Origin: Porticoccaceae bacterium
GTDB taxonomy: Bacteria; Pseudomonadota; Gammaproteobacteria; Pseudomonadales; Porticoccaceae
Reading direction: 5' to 3'
DNA: 38,992 nt
Assembly: GCA_018664075.1 (NCBI GenBank)
Contig: JABJOY010000009.1
Span: forward strand, 1 to 38,992
Position numbers and translations under genes: made by a program. The notes below the pieces were generated by a model. That model was not told where the DNA came from and did no database searches. It saw only the letters and a list, made by a program, of their open reading frames with translations. This document shows positions 33,226-38,992 of this stretch, one piece after another (within the stretch, counting starts at the first letter, position 1; each line of letters starts with the position of its first letter).

Positions 33226-34134
33226 TCAGTAACCCTCGGGAGCAGTGGTATTTTCTGGTCTAACACCCAATTGATGCCCCAGTTTATGGACATCCCAGTG
33301 GCTCAGAGCCCAGGCTAATATCTCGTCCACTGACTGATATTGCAGCTCATGAGGGGGCTCCTGGCGCAGCCAGTTGAGGGCCTGCCACAGGTTGTGTGAC
33401 TCTATGCCCACCTGCAGGCTGGCGGCATGGTTTTGCTTGCTGAGTTTTTGTCCCTCACCGTTTAGAGCCAGAGGTAGATGGGCATATTCAGGCTGCTGGT
33501 AGCCCAGACTTTGCTGTAGATAAATTTGCCGCGGTGTAGAGTCGAGCAGGTCTGCACCGCGCATTACCTGGCTGATGGACTGGAACTGATCATCGACTAC
33601 TACGGCGAGCTGATAGGAAAATAACTTATCCCGGCGCTGCAGTACAAAATCCCCCACCTCGCTGCTGAGCTGCTGCTGGTAATGGCCCATAATCTGGTCA
33701 ACAAAGCTGATTGTTGTATCCCGATCGCGGATAATCAGGCGCATGGCGCTGCCTGCTTTGCCCAGTTGCAGGTTGCGGCAATGGCCGTCATAGATGCCAC
33801 CCAGGGCGCTGATACGTTGGCGATTACACTGGCAATGGTAGATCAGGCCCAGATCAGAGAGAGACTCCAGGGCTTCCCTGTAGCTCTCCAACCTATTGCT
33901 CTGATACAGCACCGAGCTATCCCAGTGCAAACCGTGGTTATCCAGCTGCTGCAGTATCTCGTCGCTGGCACCACTCACTTCACGGGGTGGGTCCAGATCT
34001 TCCATGCGCACTAGCCATTGGCCTTGACCTTGGCGGGTCTGCAGATAGCTGGCGAGGGCACTAGTTAATGAGCCGAAGTGAAGTGGACCTGTGGGGGAGG
34101 GAGCAAAGCGACCGATATTGGTTAGCGCTGACAT
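33226..34134 (-). CDS. gluQ: Glutamyl-Q tRNA(Asp) synthetase
   Basis: A 302-aa paralogue of the GluRS catalytic core that attaches glutamate to the queuosine base of tRNA-Asp. The class I HIGH-like motif is in IGRFAPSPTGPLHFGSLTSALASY, the KMSKS counterpart is KLSKQN in GEGQKLSKQNHA, and the zinc ligands are in YHCQCNRQ and GHCRN. It lacks the anticodon-binding domain, as expected for the family. The frame extends upstream to 34305, but that part runs through dksA's end and is not GluQ-like, so I start at the ATG at 34132-34134. It follows dksA, as in E. coli and Pseudomonas. Confidence 0.94.
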   Translation of the reverse strand: MSALTNIGRFAPSPTGPLHFGSLTSALASYLQTRQGQGQWLVRMEDLDPPREVSGASDEILQQLDNHGLHWDSSVLYQSNRLESYREALESLSDLGLIYHCQCNRQRISALGGIYDGHCRNLQLGKAGSAMRLIIRDRDTTISFVDQIMGHYQQQLSSEVGDFVLQRRDKLFSYQLAVVVDDQFQSISQVMRGADLLDSTPRQIYLQQSLGYQQPEYAHLPLALNGEGQKLSKQNHAASLQVGIESHNLWQALNWLRQEPPHELQYQSVDEILAWALSHWDVHKLGHQLGVRPENTTAPEGY

Positions 34135-34152
34135 GGCTGGTAGTCGATCGTT

Positions 34153-34173
34153 GCGGCCCAGTGGCTGAGCCGC
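34153..34173 (-). other. Stable hairpin between dksA and gluQ
   Basis: GCGGCTCAG (34165-34173) and CTGGGCCGC (34153-34161) form a 9-bp stem with a CCA loop on the minus strand, 20 nt past the dksA stop. No T tract follows, so it is not a classic intrinsic terminator. It could protect the dksA 3' end or reduce read-through into gluQ. In Shigella/E. coli an attenuating terminator between these genes is known. Confidence 0.5.
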
Positions 34174-34193
34174 AGATCTCTGGATGGCTGGGA

Positions 34194-34652
34194 TTAGCCT
34201 CCAGTAATTTGTCTTTCCTTGATTTCGTCGAGGGTCTTGCAGTCCACGCACAGATCGGCGGTAGGACGAGCCTCCAGTCGGCGGATGCCAATTTCGACAC
34301 CGCACTGGTCGCAGAAGCCGTAATCGTCTTCTTCGACACGAACCAATGTTTTATCAATTTTCTTGATTAACTTGCGCTCGCGGTCGCGGGTGCGCAGCTC
34401 GAGACTAAACTCTTCTTCCTGAGTGGCACGATCTGCCGGATCAGGGAAGTTTGCCGCTTCGTCCTTCATATGGCTCACGGTGCGGTCAACTTCTTCCATA
34501 AGCTCACGGCGCCAAGCCTTAAGGATCAGTTTGAAATGATCGCGCTGATTCTCGTTCATATATTCCTCAGATTTTTTCTCCTTGTAGGGAGCTAAACCAT
34601 GAAGAGTGGCTGCGCTAGTAGCAGGTTTTGTCTTTGTTTTTGCTGTTGCCAT
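34194..34652 (-). CDS. dksA: RNA polymerase-binding transcription factor DksA
   Basis: A 152-aa protein that binds the RNA polymerase secondary channel and, with ppGpp, controls rRNA and amino-acid operons. After a variable 30-residue start, the coiled coil runs from about residue 33 to 109, with the tip DPADRA (the functional D-x-x-D-x-A). The zinc finger is CDQCGVEIGIRRLEARP, closing with LCVDCKTLDEI. It is nearly the same length as E. coli DksA (151 aa). It is preceded by a good promoter and followed by gluQ after about 60 bp. Confidence 0.97.
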   Translation of the reverse strand: MATAKTKTKPATSAATLHGLAPYKEKKSEEYMNENQRDHFKLILKAWRRELMEEVDRTVSHMKDEAANFPDPADRATQEEEFSLELRTRDRERKLIKKIDKTLVRVEEDDYGFCDQCGVEIGIRRLEARPTADLCVDCKTLDEIKERQITGG

Positions 34653-34695
34653 GCATAAGATCCGAAATTGATATGGGCCTAAAAACAGAACCCGC

Positions 34696-34724
34696 GTTTA
34701 TAGAGATTTTAACGCCATTTATCA
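34696..34724 (-). promoter_or_regulatory. Promoter of dksA
   Basis: TTGATA (34719-34724) and TATAAA (34696-34701) are spaced by exactly 17 bp on the minus strand, followed by a GC-rich discriminator (CGCGGG). The start would be about 35 nt before the dksA ATG. On the opposite strand TTGACA at 34815-34820 may be the -35 of sfsA, with a poor -10 (TTATGA) close to its ATG. Confidence 0.6.
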
Positions 34725-34852
34725 AGAGAAATTTGCACAAATTGACCCTCTTAATGTATCTCTACTGCAGTTATTTTAGACCATGGTTGCAAAATTTCCC
34801 CATCTACCCATACTTTGACAGGTTAAACATACCATTTTTATGACAGCAGACA

Positions 34853-35581
34853 ATGAAAAATAATCCGCCATTTTATCCAGCGACCTTTATTAAGCGCTAC
34901 AAGCGTTTCTTTGCCGACATACAGAATGAGCAGGGTCAGCTGATGACGCTGCACTGCCCCAACACAGGCTCAATGAAAAATTGTCAGGTTGAGGGCTCTC
35001 CGTGCTGGTATAGCCTGTCGGATAACCCCAAGCGAAAATTGCCCGGCACGTTGGAGATAGTCACGACCAGTCAGGGTAATCTGGCCGGAGTGAATACCGC
35101 AGTGCCAAATCATCTGGTGCGCGAAGCCATTGAGGCTGATCTGGTGCCCGAGTTGCAGGGCTACCAGCAGATTCGCTCTGAGGTGCGTTATGGCGAGGAA
35201 AAAAGCCGTATTGACCTGCTGTTAGAGGACCATAAGCTGGGACTCTGTTATGTGGAGGTTAAAAATGTGACCCTGGATATGGGTGCGGGTCTGGCCATGT
35301 TTCCCGATGCAGTGACCAGCCGTGGCGCCAAGCATCTGCGGGAGCTAATGACAATGGTCGCCGCAGGCCACCGAGCAGTACTGTTTTTTTGTGTCCAATT
35401 GACTGGTGTTGAGCGCGTGGAGGTGGCCGCGGATATAGACCCTGCCTATGCCCAAACTATGGCTCAGGCTATAGCCGTCGGGGTAGAGGTGATGGCCTGG
35501 CGCACCAGTATTAGCGCTGATGAAATTGTACTTGAGCAGGCAATCAGCTGTCTTCAAGATCTGCCAGAGCCTGAGCTCTAA
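34853..35581 (+). CDS. sfsA: SfsA family protein (sugar fermentation stimulation protein)
   Basis: A 242-aa protein with the SfsA pattern: ATFIKRYKRFFADI, MTLHCPNTGSMKNC near residues 25-44, SRIDLLLED and CYVEVKNVTL (PD-(D/E)xK-nuclease-like E-x-K), and FPDAVTSRGAKHLREL. E. coli SfsA binds nucleic acid and affects maltose metabolism; its enzymatic role is uncertain. It is often adjacent to dksA, as here, and divergent from it. Its last 38 bp overlap the convergent Rieske gene. Confidence 0.94.
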   Translation: MKNNPPFYPATFIKRYKRFFADIQNEQGQLMTLHCPNTGSMKNCQVEGSPCWYSLSDNPKRKLPGTLEIVTTSQGNLAGVNTAVPNHLVREAIEADLVPELQGYQQIRSEVRYGEEKSRIDLLLEDHKLGLCYVEVKNVTLDMGAGLAMFPDAVTSRGAKHLRELMTMVAAGHRAVLFFCVQLTGVERVEVAADIDPAYAQTMAQAIAVGVEVMAWRTSISADEIVLEQAISCLQDLPEPEL

Positions 35582-35954
35582 GATTGATTGGTGCTGCGGG
35601 CATAGGCTGATTGGCCGCCACATAGATACTGTCACCATCAATTCTCAGCTCCACCTGTTGCAGATGATCTCCAGTGCAGGGGCCTGCAATACATTCACCG
35701 CTGTCAATTTGAAACAGAGCTCCGTGGGATGAACATTGAATTAATGAGCCATCCAGATCGAGAAATTTCTCCGGCATCCAGTTGAGGGGTATGCCTAGGT
35801 GGGGGCAGGTATTCCAGTAGGCGCGCAGTTGGTTGTCCTGACGGATAGCGAACAGTTTACGCTGCTCAATCTCCAGTTCGATCGCCTGCATCTCTTCCAG
35901 TTCGCTGAGCTGGCACAGCAGTATTTCAGCCTCTACTCTGTTGCTACTATCCAT
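35544..35954 (-). CDS. Rieske 2Fe-2S ferredoxin-like protein
   Basis: A 136-aa cytoplasmic protein (no signal peptide) with one Rieske domain. The cluster ligands are in CPHLGIPLN (C-x-H, about residue 50) and CSSHGALF (C-x-x-H, about residue 74). Such stand-alone Rieske ferredoxins resemble NirD or dioxygenase ferredoxins; no partner oxygenase or reductase is nearby. It overlaps htpX at its start by 8 bp and sfsA at its end by 38 bp; the overlap covers the non-conserved C-terminal tails of both proteins. Confidence 0.88.
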   Translation of the reverse strand: MDSSNRVEAEILLCQLSELEEMQAIELEIEQRKLFAIRQDNQLRAYWNTCPHLGIPLNWMPEKFLDLDGSLIQCSSHGALFQIDSGECIAGPCTGDHLQQVELRIDGDSIYVAANQPMPAAPINLRAQALADLEDS

Positions 35955-36837
35955 ATTTAAGCGCCTGAATGCGTTCTTCCAACGGAGGATGGGTCATAAA
36001 TAATTTGCTGGTATTGCGTTTCCAACCGCTGGAAATACCAAATGCCGCCATGGTGTCTGGCATCTCATTGGCCACATGGGCTTGGGTTTCGGCGCGCAAT
36101 TTTTCCAGTGCCCCTAGCATGGCAGTGCGACCCGCGAGATGTGCGCCAGCAGCATCGGCGCGAAACTCGCGCTGGCGGGAGAACCACATAACGATGGTAG
36201 AGGCTAGAATACCCAGCGCAATCTCTGCAACGATGGTAGTTACCCAGTATCCCAGCCCCAATCCGCGATTGTTTTTCAGCACCACTCGATCGACAAAGAA
36301 TCCAATCACCCGGGCGGCAAACATAACAAAGGTGTTAACCACACCCTGTACCAGGCTTAATGTAATCATATCACCATTGGCCACATGGCCAATTTCATGG
36401 GCCAGCACAGCGCGCACTTCATCGCGACTAAAGCGCTGCAGCAGTCCGGCACTCACTGCCACCAGAGCGTTATTTCTATTCCAGCCAGTGGCAAAAGCAT
36501 TGGATTGCTGAGCCGGGAAAATACCCACTTCAGGCATGCCTATATCGGCTTTTTTAGACAGCTCTGCCACAGTCTGTACCAGCCAGCGCTCCTGTTCGGT
36601 CTGTGGTTGCTCAATAATCTGGGTGCCGCTGGAGCGTTTAGCCATAAATTTCGACAGTAGCAGGGAGACAAATGAACCGGCAAAACCAAATACTGCACAG
36701 AAAATCAGCAGCGCACTTAGGTTCAAATCAACGCCATTGTTGGCCAAAATACTTTCAACACCCAAGAGTCGCAGTGAAATGCTGGCGACAATAATGATGG
36801 CCAGGTTGGTGAGGAGAAATAACCCGATTCTGTACAT
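35947..36837 (-). CDS. htpX: Membrane protease HtpX
   Basis: A 296-aa zinc metalloprotease of the inner membrane that degrades misfolded membrane proteins alongside FtsH. Two N-terminal helices ([40 protein letters not shown]) precede the zinc site [11 protein letters not shown] (HExxH, about residue 145), with two further helices and the downstream glutamate in [14 protein letters not shown]. It ends in [14 protein letters not shown], the family's terminal motif. It is often under heat-shock or Cpx control, which cannot be read from this sequence. The Rieske gene follows with an 8-bp overlap. Confidence 0.96.
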   Translation of the reverse strand: MYRIGLFLLTNLAIIIVASISLRLLGVESILANNGVDLNLSALLIFCAVFGFAGSFVSLLLSKFMAKRSSGTQIIEQPQTEQERWLVQTVAELSKKADIGMPEVGIFPAQQSNAFATGWNRNNALVAVSAGLLQRFSRDEVRAVLAHEIGHVANGDMITLSLVQGVVNTFVMFAARVIGFFVDRVVLKNNRGLGLGYWVTTIVAEIALGILASTIVMWFSRQREFRADAAGAHLAGRTAMLGALEKLRAETQAHVANEMPDTMAAFGISSGWKRNTSKLFMTHPPLEERIQALKYG

Positions 36838-36905
36838 GTTTTAGTCCTGTAATTGAAGATTATTGTTAGATGTGGGCAATTGGCGAAATTTCAACGATCG
36901 AATTT

Positions 36906-36934
36906 TTGCTTATTGCCCTGAGCGCGAGTATAAA
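36906..36934 (+). promoter_or_regulatory. Promoter of the M15 peptidase gene
   Basis: TTGCTT (36906-36911) and TATAAA (36929-36934) are spaced by 17 bp. The start falls at about 36941, which lies inside the upstream part of the open frame and supports the ATG at 36975. Confidence 0.6.
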
Positions 36935-36974
36935 TACTGCTATATGTACTGACTCTGAAACCCCCGATAGCAAA

Positions 36975-37667
36975 ATGATTGAAACTGATCTGTTAACCGG
37001 CTCAACCGACAGCCATCTCGTTGATTTGAATGCATCCAGTAGCGATCATGCGGCTATGCTGGTGCACGGTCAAATTGTCGAACCATTATCAGAGCTTCAG
37101 GCCAGCGCTGCAACCGCGGGTTTCGATTTGAAACTCTGCAGTGGTTTTCGCAGTTTTGATCGGCAAGTTCATATCTGGAACAGTAAGCTATCTGGTTTGC
37201 GCCCCGTGCTGGATGAGTCTGGTGAGGCCATTGATCTTGAATTATTGAGTCCATGGCAACAGATCCAGGCGCTGTTGCGCTGGTCGGCACTGCCAGGCAC
37301 GTCCCGCCATCACTGGGGCACAGATATGGATATCTTTGATGCCAATGCCATGCCGGTCGGATATCAGATTCAGCTTATCCCAGAGGAGGTTGAGGGTCAG
37401 GGTATCTTTGCTCCCATGCACGACTGGCTGGATACTGAGCTTGAGCGGTTTGGTTTTTACCGTCCCTATGCCACTGATCTAGGGGGAGTAGCCCCAGAGC
37501 GCTGGCATATAAGTTACCGGCCTCTGGCCGATATCTATGCCGGGCAGCTGACCGCGGAGCTGTTGAGACAGCGGTTAGAGGGTACAGAGCTACTGTTGCT
37601 GGATCATGTAGTTGAGCATCTCGATGAAATTATGCAGCGCTTTGTCAGGGTCGCATCTCAGGATTGA
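36975..37667 (+). CDS. M15-family metallopeptidase (D-alanyl-D-alanine carboxypeptidase-like)
   Basis: A 230-aa protein of the VanY/DacB M15 type. The metal and substrate site motifs are GFRSFDRQVHIWN, SRHHWGTDMDIFD (HxxxxxxD zinc ligands, about residues 115-127) and RWHISY near residue 180. Members cut D-Ala-D-Ala in peptidoglycan precursors. The frame is open to 36870, which would add a hydrophobic N-terminus (IEFLLIALSASINTAIC), but a good promoter lies within that stretch; without it no export signal is visible, so the location is uncertain. It is followed by cysE after 18 bp and is probably co-transcribed. Confidence 0.85.
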   Translation: MIETDLLTGSTDSHLVDLNASSSDHAAMLVHGQIVEPLSELQASAATAGFDLKLCSGFRSFDRQVHIWNSKLSGLRPVLDESGEAIDLELLSPWQQIQALLRWSALPGTSRHHWGTDMDIFDANAMPVGYQIQLIPEEVEGQGIFAPMHDWLDTELERFGFYRPYATDLGGVAPERWHISYRPLADIYAGQLTAELLRQRLEGTELLLLDHVVEHLDEIMQRFVRVASQD

Positions 37668-37685
37668 TTTAAGGAATTTTGGATA

Positions 37686-38483
37686 ATGCAAAAAGATGAC
37701 CCAATCTGGGACATTATTGTTGAAGAAGCCCGGCAGGCCAGCATTGAAGAGCCGGTGCTGGCAGACTTTTTTAAAGCCTCAGTGCTGGATCAGCCTAATC
37801 TGGACGAGGCGCTGAGCTTTAATCTTGCCCGCCAGTTGTCTGGCCCAGCAGTGCCTGCAGCACAGATCGCGGAGGTGATTTTGCAGGCATTGCGGGCTGA
37901 TGCCTCTATTGGCCGAAGTATCCGCCTGGATATCGAGGCGGCTTTTGAGCGGGACGCTGCCTGTGACCGTCATCTGACCCCGATCCTCTATTACAAAGGT
38001 TTTCAGGCATTGCAACTACAGCGGGTTTCCCATTGGCTGTGGCAGCAAGGTCGCGAGGTGCTAGCGCTGTTTTTGCAGAATCAGATCTCAGAGACATTTG
38101 CCGTGGATATACATCCCGGAGCCAAACTGGGCTCGGGTATTATGATCGATCACGCTACTGGTTTGGTTATAGGTGAGACAGCCGTGGTTGGCGATAATGT
38201 GTCTATTTTGCACTCGGTCACTCTGGGTGGCAGCGGTTGTCAGGGCGGCAATCGGCATCCCAAAATTGGCAATGGCGTGATGATATCTGCCGGTGCCAAA
38301 ATTCTTGGCAATATCAGTATTGGTGAGGGGGTTAAGGTGGGTGCCGGCAGTTTGGTACTGGATCCTGTGCCTGCCCATGTCACTGTGGCTGGAGTGCCGG
38401 CAAAAATAGTGGGTACACCGAGAGAGGACAGCCCTGCACTGGAGATGGATCAGCGTCTGGATGCCGGACCTGAAAAGCTATAA
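37686..38483 (+). CDS. cysE: Serine O-acetyltransferase
   Basis: A 265-aa enzyme that acetylates serine, the first step of cysteine synthesis. The N-terminal helical SATase domain (DPIWDIIVEEARQASIEEPVLADFF) is followed by the left-handed beta-helix of hexapeptide repeats (IHPGAKLGSGIMIDHATGLVIGETAVVGDNVSILHSVTLGG), with the catalytic His-Asp pair in MIDHATG. This is the long, cysteine-feedback-inhibited E. coli type, not the short IscR-linked type. AAGGAA precedes the ATG. Confidence 0.95.
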   Translation: MQKDDPIWDIIVEEARQASIEEPVLADFFKASVLDQPNLDEALSFNLARQLSGPAVPAAQIAEVILQALRADASIGRSIRLDIEAAFERDAACDRHLTPILYYKGFQALQLQRVSHWLWQQGREVLALFLQNQISETFAVDIHPGAKLGSGIMIDHATGLVIGETAVVGDNVSILHSVTLGGSGCQGGNRHPKIGNGVMISAGAKILGNISIGEGVKVGAGSLVLDPVPAHVTVAGVPAKIVGTPREDSPALEMDQRLDAGPEKL

Positions 38484-38648
38484 TGGCGCGGCCATCGGCG
38501 ATGTCTTTGATTCTGTTTGAGAACGTCGAGCTGTTTATTCTGTGACTCAGTTGCGGTTGTACTGAGCAAAAGGTTGTAATTCTCCAATAAATGTCCCAAT
38601 ACTTAGATCGTGCTGTAGTTGTAATTTCAGTCAGGGAGATTGAATATC

Positions 38649-38992
38649 ATGGTCGAGGAACAGAATGTTGGGTCTGGCAGCGCCGCGGCGGAAAGAAGCG
38701 TCGTTGCTGACAAATATGATGTGCTGTTTCGTGGCAATCTTCAGGTCGGACAACTCAGTGAGCAGGTAAAACCCCGTGTTGCCGAGCTTTTCAAGCTTGG
38801 CCCCGAGAAGTTGGAGCAATTGTTTGCTGCCCGGTTATCCTATCTCAAGCGCAATATAGATCTGGCGACGGCAAACAAGATTGTTGCCGCTATGGCCTCT
38901 GTTGGTGCCGAGGCGGAGATTCAGCCCGCGGCCCACAACAAACCCTCATTGTCCATGGCGCCACTGGGCTCTGATGTGCTGCCGAAAAAAAA
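38649..38992 (+). CDS. Unrecognised protein, 5' part only (runs off the window)
   Basis: An open frame of 114 codons starts at ATG 38649, with AGGGAG about 11 nt before it, and continues past the window edge. After a polar start of about 20 residues comes a compact domain: YDVLFRGNLQVGQL, VKPRVAELFKLGPEKLEQLF, LSYLKRNIDLATANKIVAAM, VGAEAEI. This strand-helix-helix-helix-strand pattern (RGxLxxG ... LFK ... LKRxxDxxTAxK ... GAE) recurs, as I recall, at the start of various gammaproteobacterial membrane proteins of unknown function. No function can be assigned without the rest. Confidence 0.75.
   Translation, partial: MVEEQNVGSGSAAAERSVVADKYDVLFRGNLQVGQLSEQVKPRVAELFKLGPEKLEQLFAARLSYLKRNIDLATANKIVAAMASVGAEAEIQPAAHNKPSLSMAPLGSDVLPKK

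Noticed and set aside
33226-34305. Long N-terminal extension of GluQ
   Set aside because: The extra 57 codons run through the end of dksA in another frame and look nothing like the synthetase family.
36870-36974. N-terminal extension of the M15 peptidase as a signal peptide
   Set aside because: A well-spaced promoter lies inside it, so it is probably untranslated; a signal peptide was considered but the segment is a poor one.
1-38992. Mobile elements, prophage, CRISPR or defence islands
   Set aside because: No transposase, integrase, cas, restriction or repeat-spacer structure is visible; gene order is housekeeping throughout.

Overview
The window is an ordinary chromosomal backbone segment of a gammaproteobacterium. 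It has no insertion sequences, phage genes or CRISPR. Gene content and order most resemble the Pseudomonas/Cellvibrio side of the class, for example marine Porticoccaceae/SAR92-type bacteria. That placement is inferred from protein likeness and synteny, not from a search.

Layout. (1) 84-9436, minus strand: TPR lipoprotein, lolB, ispE, tRNA-Gln, prs, rplY, pth, ychF, then a DMT permease, a PQQ-type sugar dehydrogenase and tRNA-Met. This is the conserved lolB-ispE-prs-rplY-pth-ychF block with two accessory genes inserted before the tRNA. (2) 9650-12848, plus strand: hemA-prfA-prmC (tetrapyrrole entry, translation termination, release-factor methylation), divergent from block 1. (3) 12842-18339: MATE exporter, DoxX-like membrane protein, RhlB-type DEAD-box helicase with an 18-bp tandem repeat in its tail, CysZ-like protein and an AsmA-like protein. 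(4) 18336-21933: the smpB / ratA-ratB / bamE / fur cluster, with a sodium:neurotransmitter-type symporter inserted after smpB. (5) 21968-25007: alanine/sodium symporter, a DUF2235 hydrolase and glutathione peroxidase. (6) 25030-34652, minus strand: dksA-gluQ-(cbrX-like)-cbrA-cbrB-[small RNA]-pcnB-folK-deoxynucleoside kinase-panB. (7) 34853-38992: sfsA, a Rieske protein, htpX, M15 peptidase, cysE and the 5' part of an unrecognised gene.

The most interesting part is block 6. It has the same order as the Pseudomonas carbon catabolite control locus, where CbrA/CbrB with sigma-54 drive the small RNA CrcZ, which titrates Hfq/Crc. Here the CbrB orthologue keeps its receiver and Fis-type DNA-binding domains, but its AAA+ core has lost the GAFTGA loop and the Walker A lysine, and its Walker B acidic pair reads NN. 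In the crcZ position (28590-28719) I find a complete unannotated small-RNA gene: a sigma-70-type promoter, a 5' hairpin, ten ARN triplets in two runs (six plus four; a textbook Hfq distal-face site) and an intrinsic terminator. Three TGTTTCT repeats lie upstream of its promoter. Together these suggest a CbrAB-CrcZ-like circuit rewired from sigma-54 to sigma-70. A 58-codon, two-helix gene overlapping the start of cbrA matches the position and nature of cbrX.

Other points worth noting are a 149-bp strongly self-complementary element near the left end (possible non-coding RNA), an ispE stop codon lying inside tRNA-Gln, and a smpB promoter placed so that its transcript would be nearly leaderless. 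All family names come from motif recognition by eye; no database was consulted.
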